Shown here in pieces: positions 1 through 7,915 of a DNA stretch of 48,707 nt (position 1 is its first letter; each line of letters begins with the position of its first letter). A program made the position numbers and the translations under genes. The notes beneath the pieces were generated by a model. It had not been told where the DNA came from. It was given only the letters and a program-made list of their open reading frames with translations, and did no database searches. The DNA is from Bacteroidales bacterium (GTDB lineage Bacteria > Bacteroidota > Bacteroidia > Bacteroidales > VadinHA17), in assembly GCA_025454755.1 (NCBI GenBank), contig JALONV010000015.1:1-48707 (forward strand). The letters are read 5' to 3'.

Positions 1-4
1 CATC

Positions 5-823
5 ATGAAAAATCCATTCAAACAGCCATACCGGGAAACCGGAACACAAAAAAGCAAGATATATATGATCATAGGCTTCGGCCTGTTCATCTTCCTTTTT
101 CTGTTCATTTTTAAACCTTTCGGATTGACAGGACTGAAACCTTTGCAACAGCTCTTTTTGACAATGGGTTTTGGAGCAGTGACTTCAGTTGTACTTATAG
201 TGTATAAATTCCTGCTGGAACCTTTTGCTGTTAAAATGAAATGGACGCTGGGTAAACATATGATCTGGGATCTCATTATTGCATCCAGTATCGGGATAGC
301 CAACTATTTCTATATCTTCCTGGTTTTCGACCAGCCTTTTTCAATTGAATATTTGCTCTACTCTATGTGGATAGCGGTACTCGTCGGGATCATTCCTGTC
401 ACTGTAAGCTATATCATTAATTATAATATGCAGTACAGGAACGCTTTAAAGGAGGCAGATATACCGGAAGAAAAGATCTTCTGGGATGATGAAGTCAGGC
501 TGACAGCAGGTAATGAAAGAAATGTAATTAAAGTAAATCCCAGGGAGATACTCTATATATGTTCAAATGATAATTATGTCACAGTTGTTACCATTAAAGG
601 CGAAACTCTTAATAAAACAACTATCCGGGGAACATTGATGTCAGTCGAGGAGGAGCTGAGCAGGAACACGCGATTCATGAGATGTCATAAATGCTATATA
701 ATTAACCTCGACTATGTTGAAAAGGTCACCGGCAACAGTCAGAATATGAAGGTCAGGCTCCGGCATACCGATGAATTAATTCCTGTATCAAGGGCAAAAA
801 CGGGTTTACTTACAGGAAGCTGA
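5..823 (+). CDS. Membrane-anchored LytTR-family transcriptional regulator
   Basis: Seen: a 272-residue protein with four hydrophobic segments (about residues 20-38, 48-70, 86-108, 115-138) followed by a soluble C-terminal part (about 170-268) that reads as a LytTR DNA-binding domain, including the stretch RCHKCYIINLDYV (226-238) and the closing IPVSRAK. There is no receiver domain, so this is the Bacteroidota type in which a membrane sensor is fused directly to LytTR. Family knowledge: LytTR domains bind pairs of short direct repeats about two helical turns apart. Just downstream lie four such phased repeats (854-923) and a promoter, so the protein probably controls the operon beginning at 976 (inference). 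Only four bases precede the ATG, so an upstream start cannot be excluded. Confidence 0.85.
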   Translation: MKNPFKQPYRETGTQKSKIYMIIGFGLFIFLFLFIFKPFGLTGLKPLQQLFLTMGFGAVTSVVLIVYKFLLEPFAVKMKWTLGKHMIWDLIIASSIGIANYFYIFLVFDQPFSIEYLLYSMWIAVLVGIIPVTVSYIINYNMQYRNALKEADIPEEKIFWDDEVRLTAGNERNVIKVNPREILYICSNDNYVTVVTIKGETLNKTTIRGTLMSVEEELSRNTRFMRCHKCYIINLDYVEKVTGNSQNMKVRLRHTDELIPVSRAKTGLLTGS

Positions 824-853
824 CATTGAACTCCGGCTCTTCGGAAATAACCA

Positions 854-923
854 TTCGTCACACTTTTTAGCAGATCGCCACAGGCAAATATCAGGAAGCC
901 ACATTTCTCTTCAGTTGGCCACT
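854..923 (+). promoter_or_regulatory. Four phased direct repeats, candidate LytTR operator array
   Basis: Four related 9-mers lie in the same orientation: TTCGTCACA (854-862), ATCGCCACA (874-882), GAAGCCACA (895-903) and TTGGCCACT (915-923). Their start-to-start spacings are 20, 21 and 20 bp, about two helical turns, so all face the same side of the helix. They lie between a LytTR-domain gene and a promoter at 929-960, the last repeat sitting just upstream of the -33 element. Binding by the 5-823 product is inferred. Confidence 0.6.
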
Positions 924-928
924 ATTGT

Positions 929-960
929 CTTGCTTTTAGAAATATGCAGGAATAAATTTG
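929..960 (+). promoter_or_regulatory. Bacteroidota-type promoter for the 976-3751 operon
   Basis: CTTG (929-932, one mismatch to TTTG), a 20-bp spacer and a perfect TAAATTTG -7 element (953-960). Transcription should begin near 966, which makes the TTG at 958 unusable and favours the ATG at 976 as the start of the first gene. Confidence 0.65.
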
Positions 961-975
961 ACGAAAAAGGCTGAA

Positions 976-1599
976 ATGCTCGATTCGTTCATACTTGGTT
1001 TAAGTTCCGGTTCCACCTGTCTTTTTACCTGCGGGATGGTAATCTTTCCATACCTGATGGCCGGAACGGCCGGGACCAGGAAAATCATAACCGATCTGTC
1101 TCTTTTCCTGCTCACCCGTTTTCTTGTCTATTTTATTCTTGCAACACTCGCCTTTTACTTCGGAAAGGTGATATTCACTTCCCCTGTTTTCAGGAATTAC
1201 ATCTCAGGGATATTATATATGTTGTTCTCGGGGATGCTGATCTGGTATGCAATAAGCCGCAGCCGCAAACCCGATTGTCCTGCAAAGATTGTTGAAACAG
1301 TGCATAACAGGAAGCTGGTCCCGGTTTTCCTTGGTGTTGTCAATAGTCTGGGTTTCTGCCCGGCGCTTATGCTAATCCTGACCAAAAGCGCTACTGAAGG
1401 AACAATTGTTCAGAGCTATCTCGCTTTCCTTGGCTTTTTTGCAGGTACTGCACTATACTTTATTCCTGTACCTCTGGCAGGAAAGATCAGGAGGAAGAAG
1501 GTGTTTGAAACAATCGGCGTAATGGCAACAGGAATTGCCGGTATAATATTTATGATCAAAGGTTTAACAAGCTTAATAGGAGGAATTATTTATGGATGA
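976..1599 (+). CDS. DsbD/TauE-SafE-like integral membrane protein
   Basis: A 207-residue, very hydrophobic protein with about six membrane segments. Near the N terminus it reads LGLSSGSTCLFTCGMVIFPYL, and a second half contains NSLGFCPALML. These are the paired glycine/cysteine motifs of the DsbD-like/sulfite exporter TauE-SafE group, which moves electrons or small substrates across the inner membrane. The ATG at 976 is chosen over a TTG at 958 because the latter lies inside the -7 promoter element. It overlaps the next gene by eight bases, so the two are co-transcribed. The ferredoxin partner suggests a redox role rather than export (inference). The exact substrate is unknown. Confidence 0.6.
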   Translation: MLDSFILGLSSGSTCLFTCGMVIFPYLMAGTAGTRKIITDLSLFLLTRFLVYFILATLAFYFGKVIFTSPVFRNYISGILYMLFSGMLIWYAISRSRKPDCPAKIVETVHNRKLVPVFLGVVNSLGFCPALMLILTKSATEGTIVQSYLAFLGFFAGTALYFIPVPLAGKIRRKKVFETIGVMATGIAGIIFMIKGLTSLIGGIIYG

Positions 1600-2743
1600 A
1601 GCCATTAAAAATCTGACAATGCGGAAATCATTCGGGAAGTCTATGCTGTACACCCTTCCCATGTTCCTGCTCACATTCATTCTTATGACGGGAGGCAGAC
1701 CTGATTTTTCAGACAGATCAGGCACCATTGCTCTTTTAACAACTTTCCTGGGGCTTAACATTCTATACTTTCTTATGCATTACACAGGGAAGACTGATAA
1801 GCTCAGGGCAATTCTGTTTATAGTTTTCGCACTTACTCTCTCGTTCACGCTGATAAAGAACACGATTGACATAAGACAGACCATGACATATTCACAGGGC
1901 GACATTCTCGAATGTAACATGCCCTTCTGCCACCTGGTCATTCCCATGCTGATTCTTCCTGCAGCGTTTACACAATCCATAATTTATCCGGGAAGTATTC
2001 TCGGAGGTTTTGCCAGCATCTCGGCCATGGTTGTTCTGTGGCTCGCCGCCTCAGTTATCCTTGGAAGAGGCTTCTGCAGCTGGGGCTGCTTCTACGGGGG
2101 ATGGGATGATGGTTTTTCGAGATTCAGGAAGAAACCCGCCATAAGGAAGATAAGCGATTCCTGGAAATGGATGCCCTTTGCTGTCCTGCTGATGGTGGCA
2201 CTGACATCGGCACTGGCACTGACGCCAACCTACTGCGACTGGATGTGTCCCTTCAAAGCGGTAACTGAATTCGAGGAAGTCACAGGCATTGAGTCAGCTG
2301 CAAAAGCAGGCATATTCATTTCCCTGTTCGGAGGGTTTGTTGTCGTGCTTCCAGTACTTACCAAAAAGAGAACACAGTGCAGCTACCTCTGTCCCCTGGG
2401 TGCGATAAACACCCTTTCGAATAAAGTGAGTCCCTTCATTGTAAAAATTGACAAACAAATATGCAACGATTGTTATAAATGCGTCCAGGCTTGTCCTATG
2501 TTCGCACTTACAAATGATGATGTAAAAAAAGGTAGTGTATCAATTTTCTGTACAAAATGCGGGAAGTGTATTGATGCATGCCCGAAGCAGGCAATACATT
2601 ACGGAATAGTCGGTGTACCTGCCAACAGGATGGTGAAATTCTCAAGGAATATTTTCCTTTTTGTCTCATTCCTCTTCATAGCCATTTTTGCTTCCGGCTC
2701 AATAATTACAGTAGTTAAAAGCTTTGTCAACCTATTTATTTAA
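1592..2743 (+). CDS. NapH/NosR-like membrane 4Fe-4S ferredoxin protein
   Basis: 383 residues with about six membrane spans. Two CxxxC motifs (C162/C166 in FCSWGCFYGG; C215/C219 in YCDWMCPF) and a third at C263/C267 precede two ferredoxin-type clusters, C291-x2-C294-x2-C297-x3-C301 and C320-x2-C323-x2-C326-x3-C330, followed by a last membrane span. This is the NapH/NosR/CcoG layout: an inner-membrane protein that passes electrons from the quinone pool or cytoplasm to a partner. It overlaps the DsbD/TauE-like gene upstream and is eight bases from the small gene downstream. No dedicated terminal reductase is visible here, so the electron acceptor is unknown. Confidence 0.75.
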   Translation: MDEAIKNLTMRKSFGKSMLYTLPMFLLTFILMTGGRPDFSDRSGTIALLTTFLGLNILYFLMHYTGKTDKLRAILFIVFALTLSFTLIKNTIDIRQTMTYSQGDILECNMPFCHLVIPMLILPAAFTQSIIYPGSILGGFASISAMVVLWLAASVILGRGFCSWGCFYGGWDDGFSRFRKKPAIRKISDSWKWMPFAVLLMVALTSALALTPTYCDWMCPFKAVTEFEEVTGIESAAKAGIFISLFGGFVVVLPVLTKKRTQCSYLCPLGAINTLSNKVSPFIVKIDKQICNDCYKCVQACPMFALTNDDVKKGSVSIFCTKCGKCIDACPKQAIHYGIVGVPANRMVKFSRNIFLFVSFLFIAIFASGSIITVVKSFVNLFI

Positions 2744-2751
2744 GATACACC

Positions 2752-3198
2752 ATGAATAAGATTAAAATGACTGCAGGTTTAATATGGGCTCTTTGCTGCC
2801 TCATCGTGATGATCATGCTTTACTTTGCATTGGGAGGCTTATCGGAAGGTTTTGCAAAGCTTCCCTTTATGAAACTGAATCCAAATACAAATGGTGGAGA
2901 GTTGGCTCAGCAGGTTGTTATGGATAACTGTACACTGATGATAAGAAAACCGGTTTTCGACGGACTTTTAAGAGAGAGGAATAAAGGTTTTGTTCAGATT
3001 GAATGGAAGGGAGATCTTCCCGGAAAAATCAATGATACAATTGATTATAATATGGACAGTTCACCTGATTTTGTCATCGGTATCATCGTGCCGGAAAATC
3101 AGGTGAACCTTGTTGCCCTTAATCCTAAAGTCAGGGATGTCGGGATATCTACTTCAACATCTTATGGTTGGGCAGCCAGGATAAATATTGATAAATAA
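2752..3198 (+). CDS. Hypothetical single-span membrane protein
   Basis: 148 residues with one N-terminal membrane segment (about 8-30), the rest probably outside the inner membrane. I do not recognise a family. It starts eight bases after the ferredoxin gene and is followed after 17 bases by the methyltransferase-like gene, so it belongs to the same operon and may be an accessory subunit of the membrane redox module (inference from position only). Confidence 0.6.
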   Translation: MNKIKMTAGLIWALCCLIVMIMLYFALGGLSEGFAKLPFMKLNPNTNGGELAQQVVMDNCTLMIRKPVFDGLLRERNKGFVQIEWKGDLPGKINDTIDYNMDSSPDFVIGIIVPENQVNLVALNPKVRDVGISTSTSYGWAARINIDK

Positions 3199-3215
3199 AG
3201 AAATATTAATTCACT

Positions 3216-3751
3216 ATGCCTCTGCTGCTTTTTGTTTCGATATGTCTTGCTTTCCTGTTTCTCATCTCGGAACTTATACTTGCAATGACAAAGAACACAG
3301 GGAATAAATCAACCTTCAGGAAAAGGGACAAAGGATCACTGGCAATCCTCTGGATAATAATAGGATTGTCACTTACAGCAGGTTATAATCTTGCAAGATA
3401 CCATGACTGGCAGCCGGTAAACTACATTGCTGCCACTGCCGGGATAATACTGGTCATGACAGGATTTTCAATCCGGTGGATTGCCATTCTGCAGCTTAAA
3501 AAAACCTTCACTGTAAATGTAGCGGTCAGCGTCAATCAAATACTTAAAACAGATGGATTATATCGTATTGTAAGGCACCCCAGTTACCTGGGATTGTTCC
3601 TTATTATGACCGGTGAAGCTCTCACGATGAATACATTGATATCTTTTATTATCGTTTTTATATTGAGGAGAAATTGCTGGAGGAATTTTTCGGAGATACT
3701 TATCGTACTTACAAACTAAAAACCAGGCGAATCATACCTTTTATCTATTAA
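3216..3751 (+). pseudogene. Isoprenylcysteine carboxyl methyltransferase-like protein, frameshifted
   Basis: The first frame gives a membrane protein with the ICMT/NnrU-type motif VRHPSYLGLFLIMTGEAL, then runs off family into a short tail ending at 3719. Adding one T to the five-T run at 3655-3659 restores the usual ending: the other frame then reads YIEEKLLEEFFGDTYRTYKL and finishes IIPFIY at a stop at 3749-3751, giving 178 residues. The family methylates isoprenylated or other thiols, or acts as a membrane methyltransferase of unknown substrate. Either a real -1 frameshift in a homopolymer or a sequencing error; the latter is quite possible because the downstream codons remain in good order. 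Last gene of the 976 operon. Confidence 0.75.
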
Positions 3752-3840
3752 TTAAAAATGCCGATGTTTTGCAGCCTTGTAGTAGTACATGTCTTGCAGG
3801 TCGTGCAAGTCTTTAAAGCCTCTAAAGCCTTTATTGCTTC

Positions 3841-3882
3841 TCTTTGATCTTTTATCTTTTGTCTTGGGTCTTAAGTCTTGCC
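3841..3882 (+). repeat. Degenerate heptamer tandem repeat (TCTTNNN)6
   Basis: Six consecutive 7-bp units of the form TCTTNNN (for example TCTTTTA, TCTTGGG, TCTTAAG). The same unit type occurs on the opposite strand at 27224-27258 and again at 44855-44903. The exact 19-mer at 3847-3865 recurs as its reverse complement at 27238-27256. The surrounding spacer (3752-3933) holds no gene; a small hairpin CTTGCA/TGCAAG lies at 3793-3809. Confidence 0.8.
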
Positions 3883-3905
3883 CTCCCCATCTCCCACTCA
3901 CCCTT

Positions 3906-3932
3906 TCTCACTCTCACTCTCACTCTCACTCT
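3906..3932 (+). repeat. Hexamer tandem repeat (TCTCAC)4
   Basis: Four exact copies of TCTCAC plus a partial copy. It ends two bases from the restored stop codon of the damaged TrmH-family gene, which is read on the other strand (TGA at 3936-3934). Confidence 0.85.
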
Positions 3933-3933
3933 G

Positions 3934-4613
3934 TCAACCCTGCCTTCCCCGGCTTCGTGTGAACTCTGAGAATATCACCGATGCTGCCATACTTACATTT
4001 AGTGAAGAATAATGCCATGGTTATCAAGCTTGTAAGAGTAAATGGATTCTCCGTCCATGAGAGCTCCGAAGATCCTTATTTTATTCTTCGCTGAAGTATC
4101 AAGAAAAACACGGAGATCAGTATAAAAGACGTTTACATACAAAATGGCGCCCATGCTTGACTGGATCACCTTAGGATTATAGACATCGACACAATCGGGT
4201 GAACAGTAGATATTCCTTATTCCGAACCAGGCGGCAGCTCTGATGATCGTTCCAAGGTTGCCAGGATCCTGGACAGTGTCAAGAGCTACTGTTAGCCCTT
4301 TTTTCAGATCAGCAATATCGGTTTTGATTTCCGGCATTTCGATAACAGCCAGAGCATTATGAGGAGTCGTGAGAGAGCTTATCTTCTCTAGCTCTTCATA
4401 GCTTGCCGGAATTACTTCCGCTATTCCCTGTTTATGAACCTGAGGAATCGAATTGAGGAATTCGGGTTTTGCGACAAGCATCCTTACCGGCACCCTGGCT
4501 TCAAGAAACTCTTTAACCAGCTTGTCGCCTTCTATAACATAAAGTTTTTCCTCTTCCCTCGCCTTCTTCTTCTGAAGGGAGATGATAAAGGTTACTTTGG
4601 CTTTGCTTAACAT
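3934..4613 (-). pseudogene. TrmH/SpoU-family RNA 2'-O-methyltransferase with internal out-of-frame deletion
   Basis: The first frame (204 residues) has the N-terminal substrate-binding part (VIEGDKLVKEFL) and the SpoU core motif LDTVQDPGNLGTIIRAAAWF, then stops at 3999 just after NHGIIL. A different frame immediately beyond carries the family's last motif, SSLNVSMAASVIFSEF, ending at TGA 3936-3934. What is missing is the intervening stretch with the GNEG-type motif, roughly 30-35 residues, so about 100 bases were lost with a frame change near 4005. The SAM-binding trefoil knot would be incomplete, so the product is probably inactive. Family role: 2'-O-methylation of tRNA or rRNA. Divergent from tamL, sharing a 144-bp spacer with a heptamer repeat. 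An assembly deletion is the alternative. Confidence 0.8.
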
Positions 4614-4625
4614 TTCCTGAATTTG

Positions 4626-4709
4626 TGTTACTGGTTACTTGTTACAGGTTGCAGGTTGCAGGTTAACTGAACCTTGCACCCTGCACCGTGTACCCTGCAC
4701 CGTGAACCA
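4626..4709 (+). repeat. Heptamer tandem repeat, 12 degenerate units
   Basis: Twelve consecutive 7-bp units without a break in phase. The left part is of GGTTGCA/TGTTACT type and the right part of TGCACCG/TGAACCT type, roughly the reverse complement of the left, so the array is also a weak inverted repeat. It occupies the shared upstream region of the TrmH-family gene and tamL, just before the -7 element at 4727. Confidence 0.85.
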
Positions 4710-4726
4710 GGCAAACAAATATTTGA

Positions 4727-4734
4727 TATATTTG
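4727..4734 (+). promoter_or_regulatory. Promoter -7 element for tamL
   Basis: TATATTTG fits the Bacteroidota -7 consensus TAnnTTTG and lies 23 bp before the TTG start at 4758. A clear TTTG at the -33 position is not visible; that region falls in the end of the heptamer array. Confidence 0.5.
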
Positions 4735-4757
4735 CCTAACTCTTTGCAGTACAAAAT

Positions 4758-7100
4758 TTGAAAAAATATCTCTCAAATAAAAATATATTTCCCCAGGGAT
4801 CAATTTTCCTGTTTCTATTTTCAATATTATCTTTAATATCCTGTAATCCAACTAAGTATGTTCCGACTGGTGAAAACCTACTGGATGAAACACATATTAT
4901 TATAAATAAGGAAGGTATCAAAAAAGCCGACCTGATGCCTTATGTCAAGCAAAAACCCAATAAAAGGATATTCGGCGCAAAGTTCCATCTCGGACTATAT
5001 AACCTTTCAAATCTGGAAAAAACCAGGTGGCCTCATTCCTGGCTCAGGGAAATAGGAGAGGAGCCTGCCATCTTCGATCCGTACGCAACAGAAAAGTCGC
5101 GTGAACAGATAGAATCCTATGTAGGCTCCAAGGGCTATTTCGACAGTCAGGTCATGGAAACAATTGAAACAGCAAACAGGAAGTCGAAAGTATATTACAA
5201 TGTCGACCTTAAAACGCCATACACTATCAGGAACCTGAGGTATCAGATTGATGATACAACAATCAGAAAGTGGTTTTACCGTGATTCTGTGAATTGCATG
5301 ATTGAAAGAGGCAAGCCCTATGATGTAGACGTACTGCAGGGTGAGTTGTCACGTTTTGAAAGGTTTATCAAGGAACAGGGTTATTACAGTTTTTCCGGCG
5401 ATCATATCTATTTCAACGTCGACAGCACAATAGGGAACCGGCAGGTAGATATTGTTTATGGTATACGAAAATTCGAGAAGATCGATGCCAATAACAATAT
5501 CACTCTGGTGTCTCATTCGGTTTACCTGGTGAGGAATGTCTTTATATATCCCGACTTTATTCCGAAAGATGCACTTGAAGGAGGGGAAGCATACCGTCAG
5601 AACCTCGACACCACGTATTATGAAGGTTACTATTTCATTTCACCACGGAAAAAACCTGACATTAAATACAACCTGATTACCCAGTCGCTCTATATCAAAC
5701 CGGGCAGTATATATAACCTGACAAGGACCGAAGAATCGCAATCGCATCTTCTTTCACTGAAGACTTTCAGGCTTGTAAACATTTACTACAATGAGGTGCC
5801 AGATCCGGTCGTGAAGCAGGGAAATCGTTTGACTCTTGACTGCAATATACAACTCACTCTGCTCACTCAGCAATCATTCAAAGTTGAGTTAGAGGGTACC
5901 AACTCTTCAGGCAACCTGGGTGGAGCGGTCAACCTGATATATCAGCATAAGAATCTTTTCCATGGCGCCGAGCTCTTCAATATGAAGCTCAAAGGAGCAT
6001 ATGAAGCACTCTCTCAGCAGAATTCAAAACTGCGCAGCACCCAGGAGTATGGAATTGAGACAAGTCTGCGCTTCCCGAAATTCATGGTTCCTTTCCTGAA
6101 CAAGGAGCAGTTCATTAAGGAATATAATCCAACCACCACACTCCTTGCTGCTTATAACTGGCAGAAAATGCCGTTCTATAACCGGGCAATGGCAAATGCC
6201 ACATTCGGATATACCTGGAATGGAAGTATGTTTACAACCCATATCGTCAATCCGATTCAGGTTAACTGGGTGGACCTGGTGTCGATCGATACGGCATTTG
6301 AAAGAAAGATAAATGCTTCTTCTTACCTGGCATACAGCTACAGGGACGTGGCAATAGTAGGAGGCAACTATTCCTATATCTTCAGTAACCAGAAAATCCA
6401 GAAATCAAGAGACTACTGGTTTGTGAGGATGAATGTAGAGGCTGCCGGCAACCTGACTGCACTGGCGAGCAAAGCATTTGGTCTGGATAAAAAGAACGGA
6501 AGCTATAATATTCTGGGACAGCCGTTCGCACAGTACATCAGAGCTGATATTGACTTCAGGTACAATGTTATAATTAATGATGTCAGCTCGATTGTGTACA
6601 GGGGATTCGTGGGTGCAGGAATCCCATATGGCAACTCCAGGGCATTACCGTTTGAAAAACAATATTTCGGCGGCGGAGCTAACGGCATCAGGGCATGGCA
6701 GGTGCGTTCCCTGGGACCGGGATCGTATATTCCTGACGATAAGAGTTTTCTGAATCAGACAGCCGATATTAAAATAGAAGCCAACGCCGAGTACCGCTTT
6801 AACCTGTTCTGGATACTTGAGGGTGCAATCTTCCTCGATGCAGGAAACATCTGGTCGTATAGCGAGGATACAGCCCGTACTGGTGCGCAGTTCAGGTTCA
6901 ATAAGTTTTATGACGATATCGCAATAGGCACCGGAGCAGGATTCAGGTTCGATTTCGGATTTGTCCTTATGAGGGCTGATCTTGGCATGAAACTACGCGA
7001 TCCCTGGATAAATGCAGGTACCAAATGGATTGCAGGGAACAGAGCATATAACTTCAGAGACGATTTCACAGTTGTCGTTGCAATCGGGTATCCCTTCTGA
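4758..7100 (+). CDS. tamL: TamL-like outer-membrane assembly lipoprotein (BamA/TamA family)
   Basis: 780 residues. A signal sequence ends in a lipobox, SLISC (cysteine near residue 29), so the protein is a lipoprotein, which distinguishes TamL of Bacteroidota from TamA. POTRA-like repeats follow (about 40-400; for example PYTIRNLRYQID and GSIYNLTRTEESQSHL), then a C-terminal surface-antigen beta-barrel with the conserved FFGGG-like motif (KQYFGGGANGIRAWQVRSLGPG) and a terminal aromatic residue (GYPF). Role: insertion of proteins into the outer membrane together with TamB. No tamB is adjacent here, unlike some relatives. Start is a TTG preceded by a -7 element; the downstream ATG codons would remove the signal peptide. 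Confidence 0.85.
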   Translation: MKKYLSNKNIFPQGSIFLFLFSILSLISCNPTKYVPTGENLLDETHIIINKEGIKKADLMPYVKQKPNKRIFGAKFHLGLYNLSNLEKTRWPHSWLREIGEEPAIFDPYATEKSREQIESYVGSKGYFDSQVMETIETANRKSKVYYNVDLKTPYTIRNLRYQIDDTTIRKWFYRDSVNCMIERGKPYDVDVLQGELSRFERFIKEQGYYSFSGDHIYFNVDSTIGNRQVDIVYGIRKFEKIDANNNITLVSHSVYLVRNVFIYPDFIPKDALEGGEAYRQNLDTTYYEGYYFISPRKKPDIKYNLITQSLYIKPGSIYNLTRTEESQSHLLSLKTFRLVNIYYNEVPDPVVKQGNRLTLDCNIQLTLLTQQSFKVELEGTNSSGNLGGAVNLIYQHKNLFHGAELFNMKLKGAYEALSQQNSKLRSTQEYGIETSLRFPKFMVPFLNKEQFIKEYNPTTTLLAAYNWQKMPFYNRAMANATFGYTWNGSMFTTHIVNPIQVNWVDLVSIDTAFERKINASSYLAYSYRDVAIVGGNYSYIFSNQKIQKSRDYWFVRMNVEAAGNLTALASKAFGLDKKNGSYNILGQPFAQYIRADIDFRYNVIINDVSSIVYRGFVGAGIPYGNSRALPFEKQYFGGGANGIRAWQVRSLGPGSYIPDDKSFLNQTADIKIEANAEYRFNLFWILEGAIFLDAGNIWSYSEDTARTGAQFRFNKFYDDIAIGTGAGFRFDFGFVLMRADLGMKLRDPWINAGTKWIAGNRAYNFRDDFTVVVAIGYPF

Positions 7101-7168
7101 AAAAAGCCTGATTTACCTTTTAGTTTTTTCTAAGGAATTTGTAAATTGCAAATGTCTTTCTGCATTTT

Positions 7169-7819
7169 ATGATGAAGCGTTTCTCATTTGAGCCCATCCG
7201 TGACTGGTTTGGATACACCAGGCGTGAAAGAAGATCCTCATTTTTTCTGCTTTTAATTATTGCCGTTGTCGCGGGAATCAGGTTCGTTGTACCTTCAAAG
7301 GAGGGGCCCGTGGAGATGGTCATCTTCGAACTGCCGGAGATAAGCCATGATACGATTAATAGGAAGAAACCGGAGTCAGCAAGTCAGAATTACACATCAA
7401 AACCAAACCGACAGATGATTTTTCAGGCAATCGAACTTAACACCTGCGATTCTGCCGCGCTGGAGGCGCTTCCCGGTATTGGCCCGGTTCTCTCCGCGAG
7501 GATAATTAAATACAGGAACCTGCTGGGAGGTTACTGGAGTGTGGAACAGCTTAAGGAAGTTTACGGGCTCAGTGAGGAGACCTTCAATCTTGTGAAAAAG
7601 AGAGTAAGTGCTGATGCAGGACTGGTGAGGAAGATCAATATTAATTCTGCCGACTATAAACAGCTGATGAACCTGAGATATCTTGAAAGAGATGATATTC
7701 AGGCAATTCTGAAGTACCGTGAACTTATGGGCAGGATTAAAGATATTGAAGAGTTGGTAAAAAACAAAATTTTAACTGAAGAGAAAGCAGAGGAGTTGAA
7801 GTGGTATTTGGAGTATTAA
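7169..7819 (+). CDS. ComEA-like helix-hairpin-helix DNA-binding protein
   Basis: 216 residues with one N-terminal membrane span (about 22-42) and two helix-hairpin-helix regions: IELNTCDSAALEALPGIGPVLSARIIKYR (start near residue 90) and a second, ININSADYKQLMNL, near residue 150. ComEA-type proteins bind DNA at the cell surface or periplasm during DNA uptake; many Bacteroidota carry such proteins without a known competence role. The gene stands alone, 69 bases after tamL, and is followed by a C/G hairpin at 7852. Confidence 0.8.
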   Translation: MMKRFSFEPIRDWFGYTRRERRSSFFLLLIIAVVAGIRFVVPSKEGPVEMVIFELPEISHDTINRKKPESASQNYTSKPNRQMIFQAIELNTCDSAALEALPGIGPVLSARIIKYRNLLGGYWSVEQLKEVYGLSEETFNLVKKRVSADAGLVRKININSADYKQLMNLRYLERDDIQAILKYRELMGRIKDIEELVKNKILTEEKAEELKWYLEY

Positions 7820-7851
7820 ACTTCCATGCCAGCATTCATATTTTATATCAC

Positions 7852-7891
7852 AGACCCCCATCCTGGCCTTCCCCCAGGGGGGAAGGGGTCT
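7852..7891 (+). repeat. C/G-rich hairpin, left flank of DUF559 gene
   Basis: Outer stem AGACC/GGTCT encloses CCTTCCCCC/GGGGGAAGG, followed by TTTG, so it could end transcription of the ComEA-like gene. The 13-mer GGGGGGAAGGGGT (7877-7889) recurs exactly at 38287-38299. Confidence 0.7.
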
Positions 7892-7915
7892 TTGTTGAAC
7901 AATAATTAGAGCTGC

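Noticed and set aside
824-970. Open plus-strand frame running through the LytTR spacer
   Set aside because: No start codon or recognisable domain; the stretch is better explained by the direct repeats and promoter.
958-975. TTG start for the DsbD/TauE-like gene
   Set aside because: The TTG is part of the TAAATTTG -7 element, so it would not be in the transcript.
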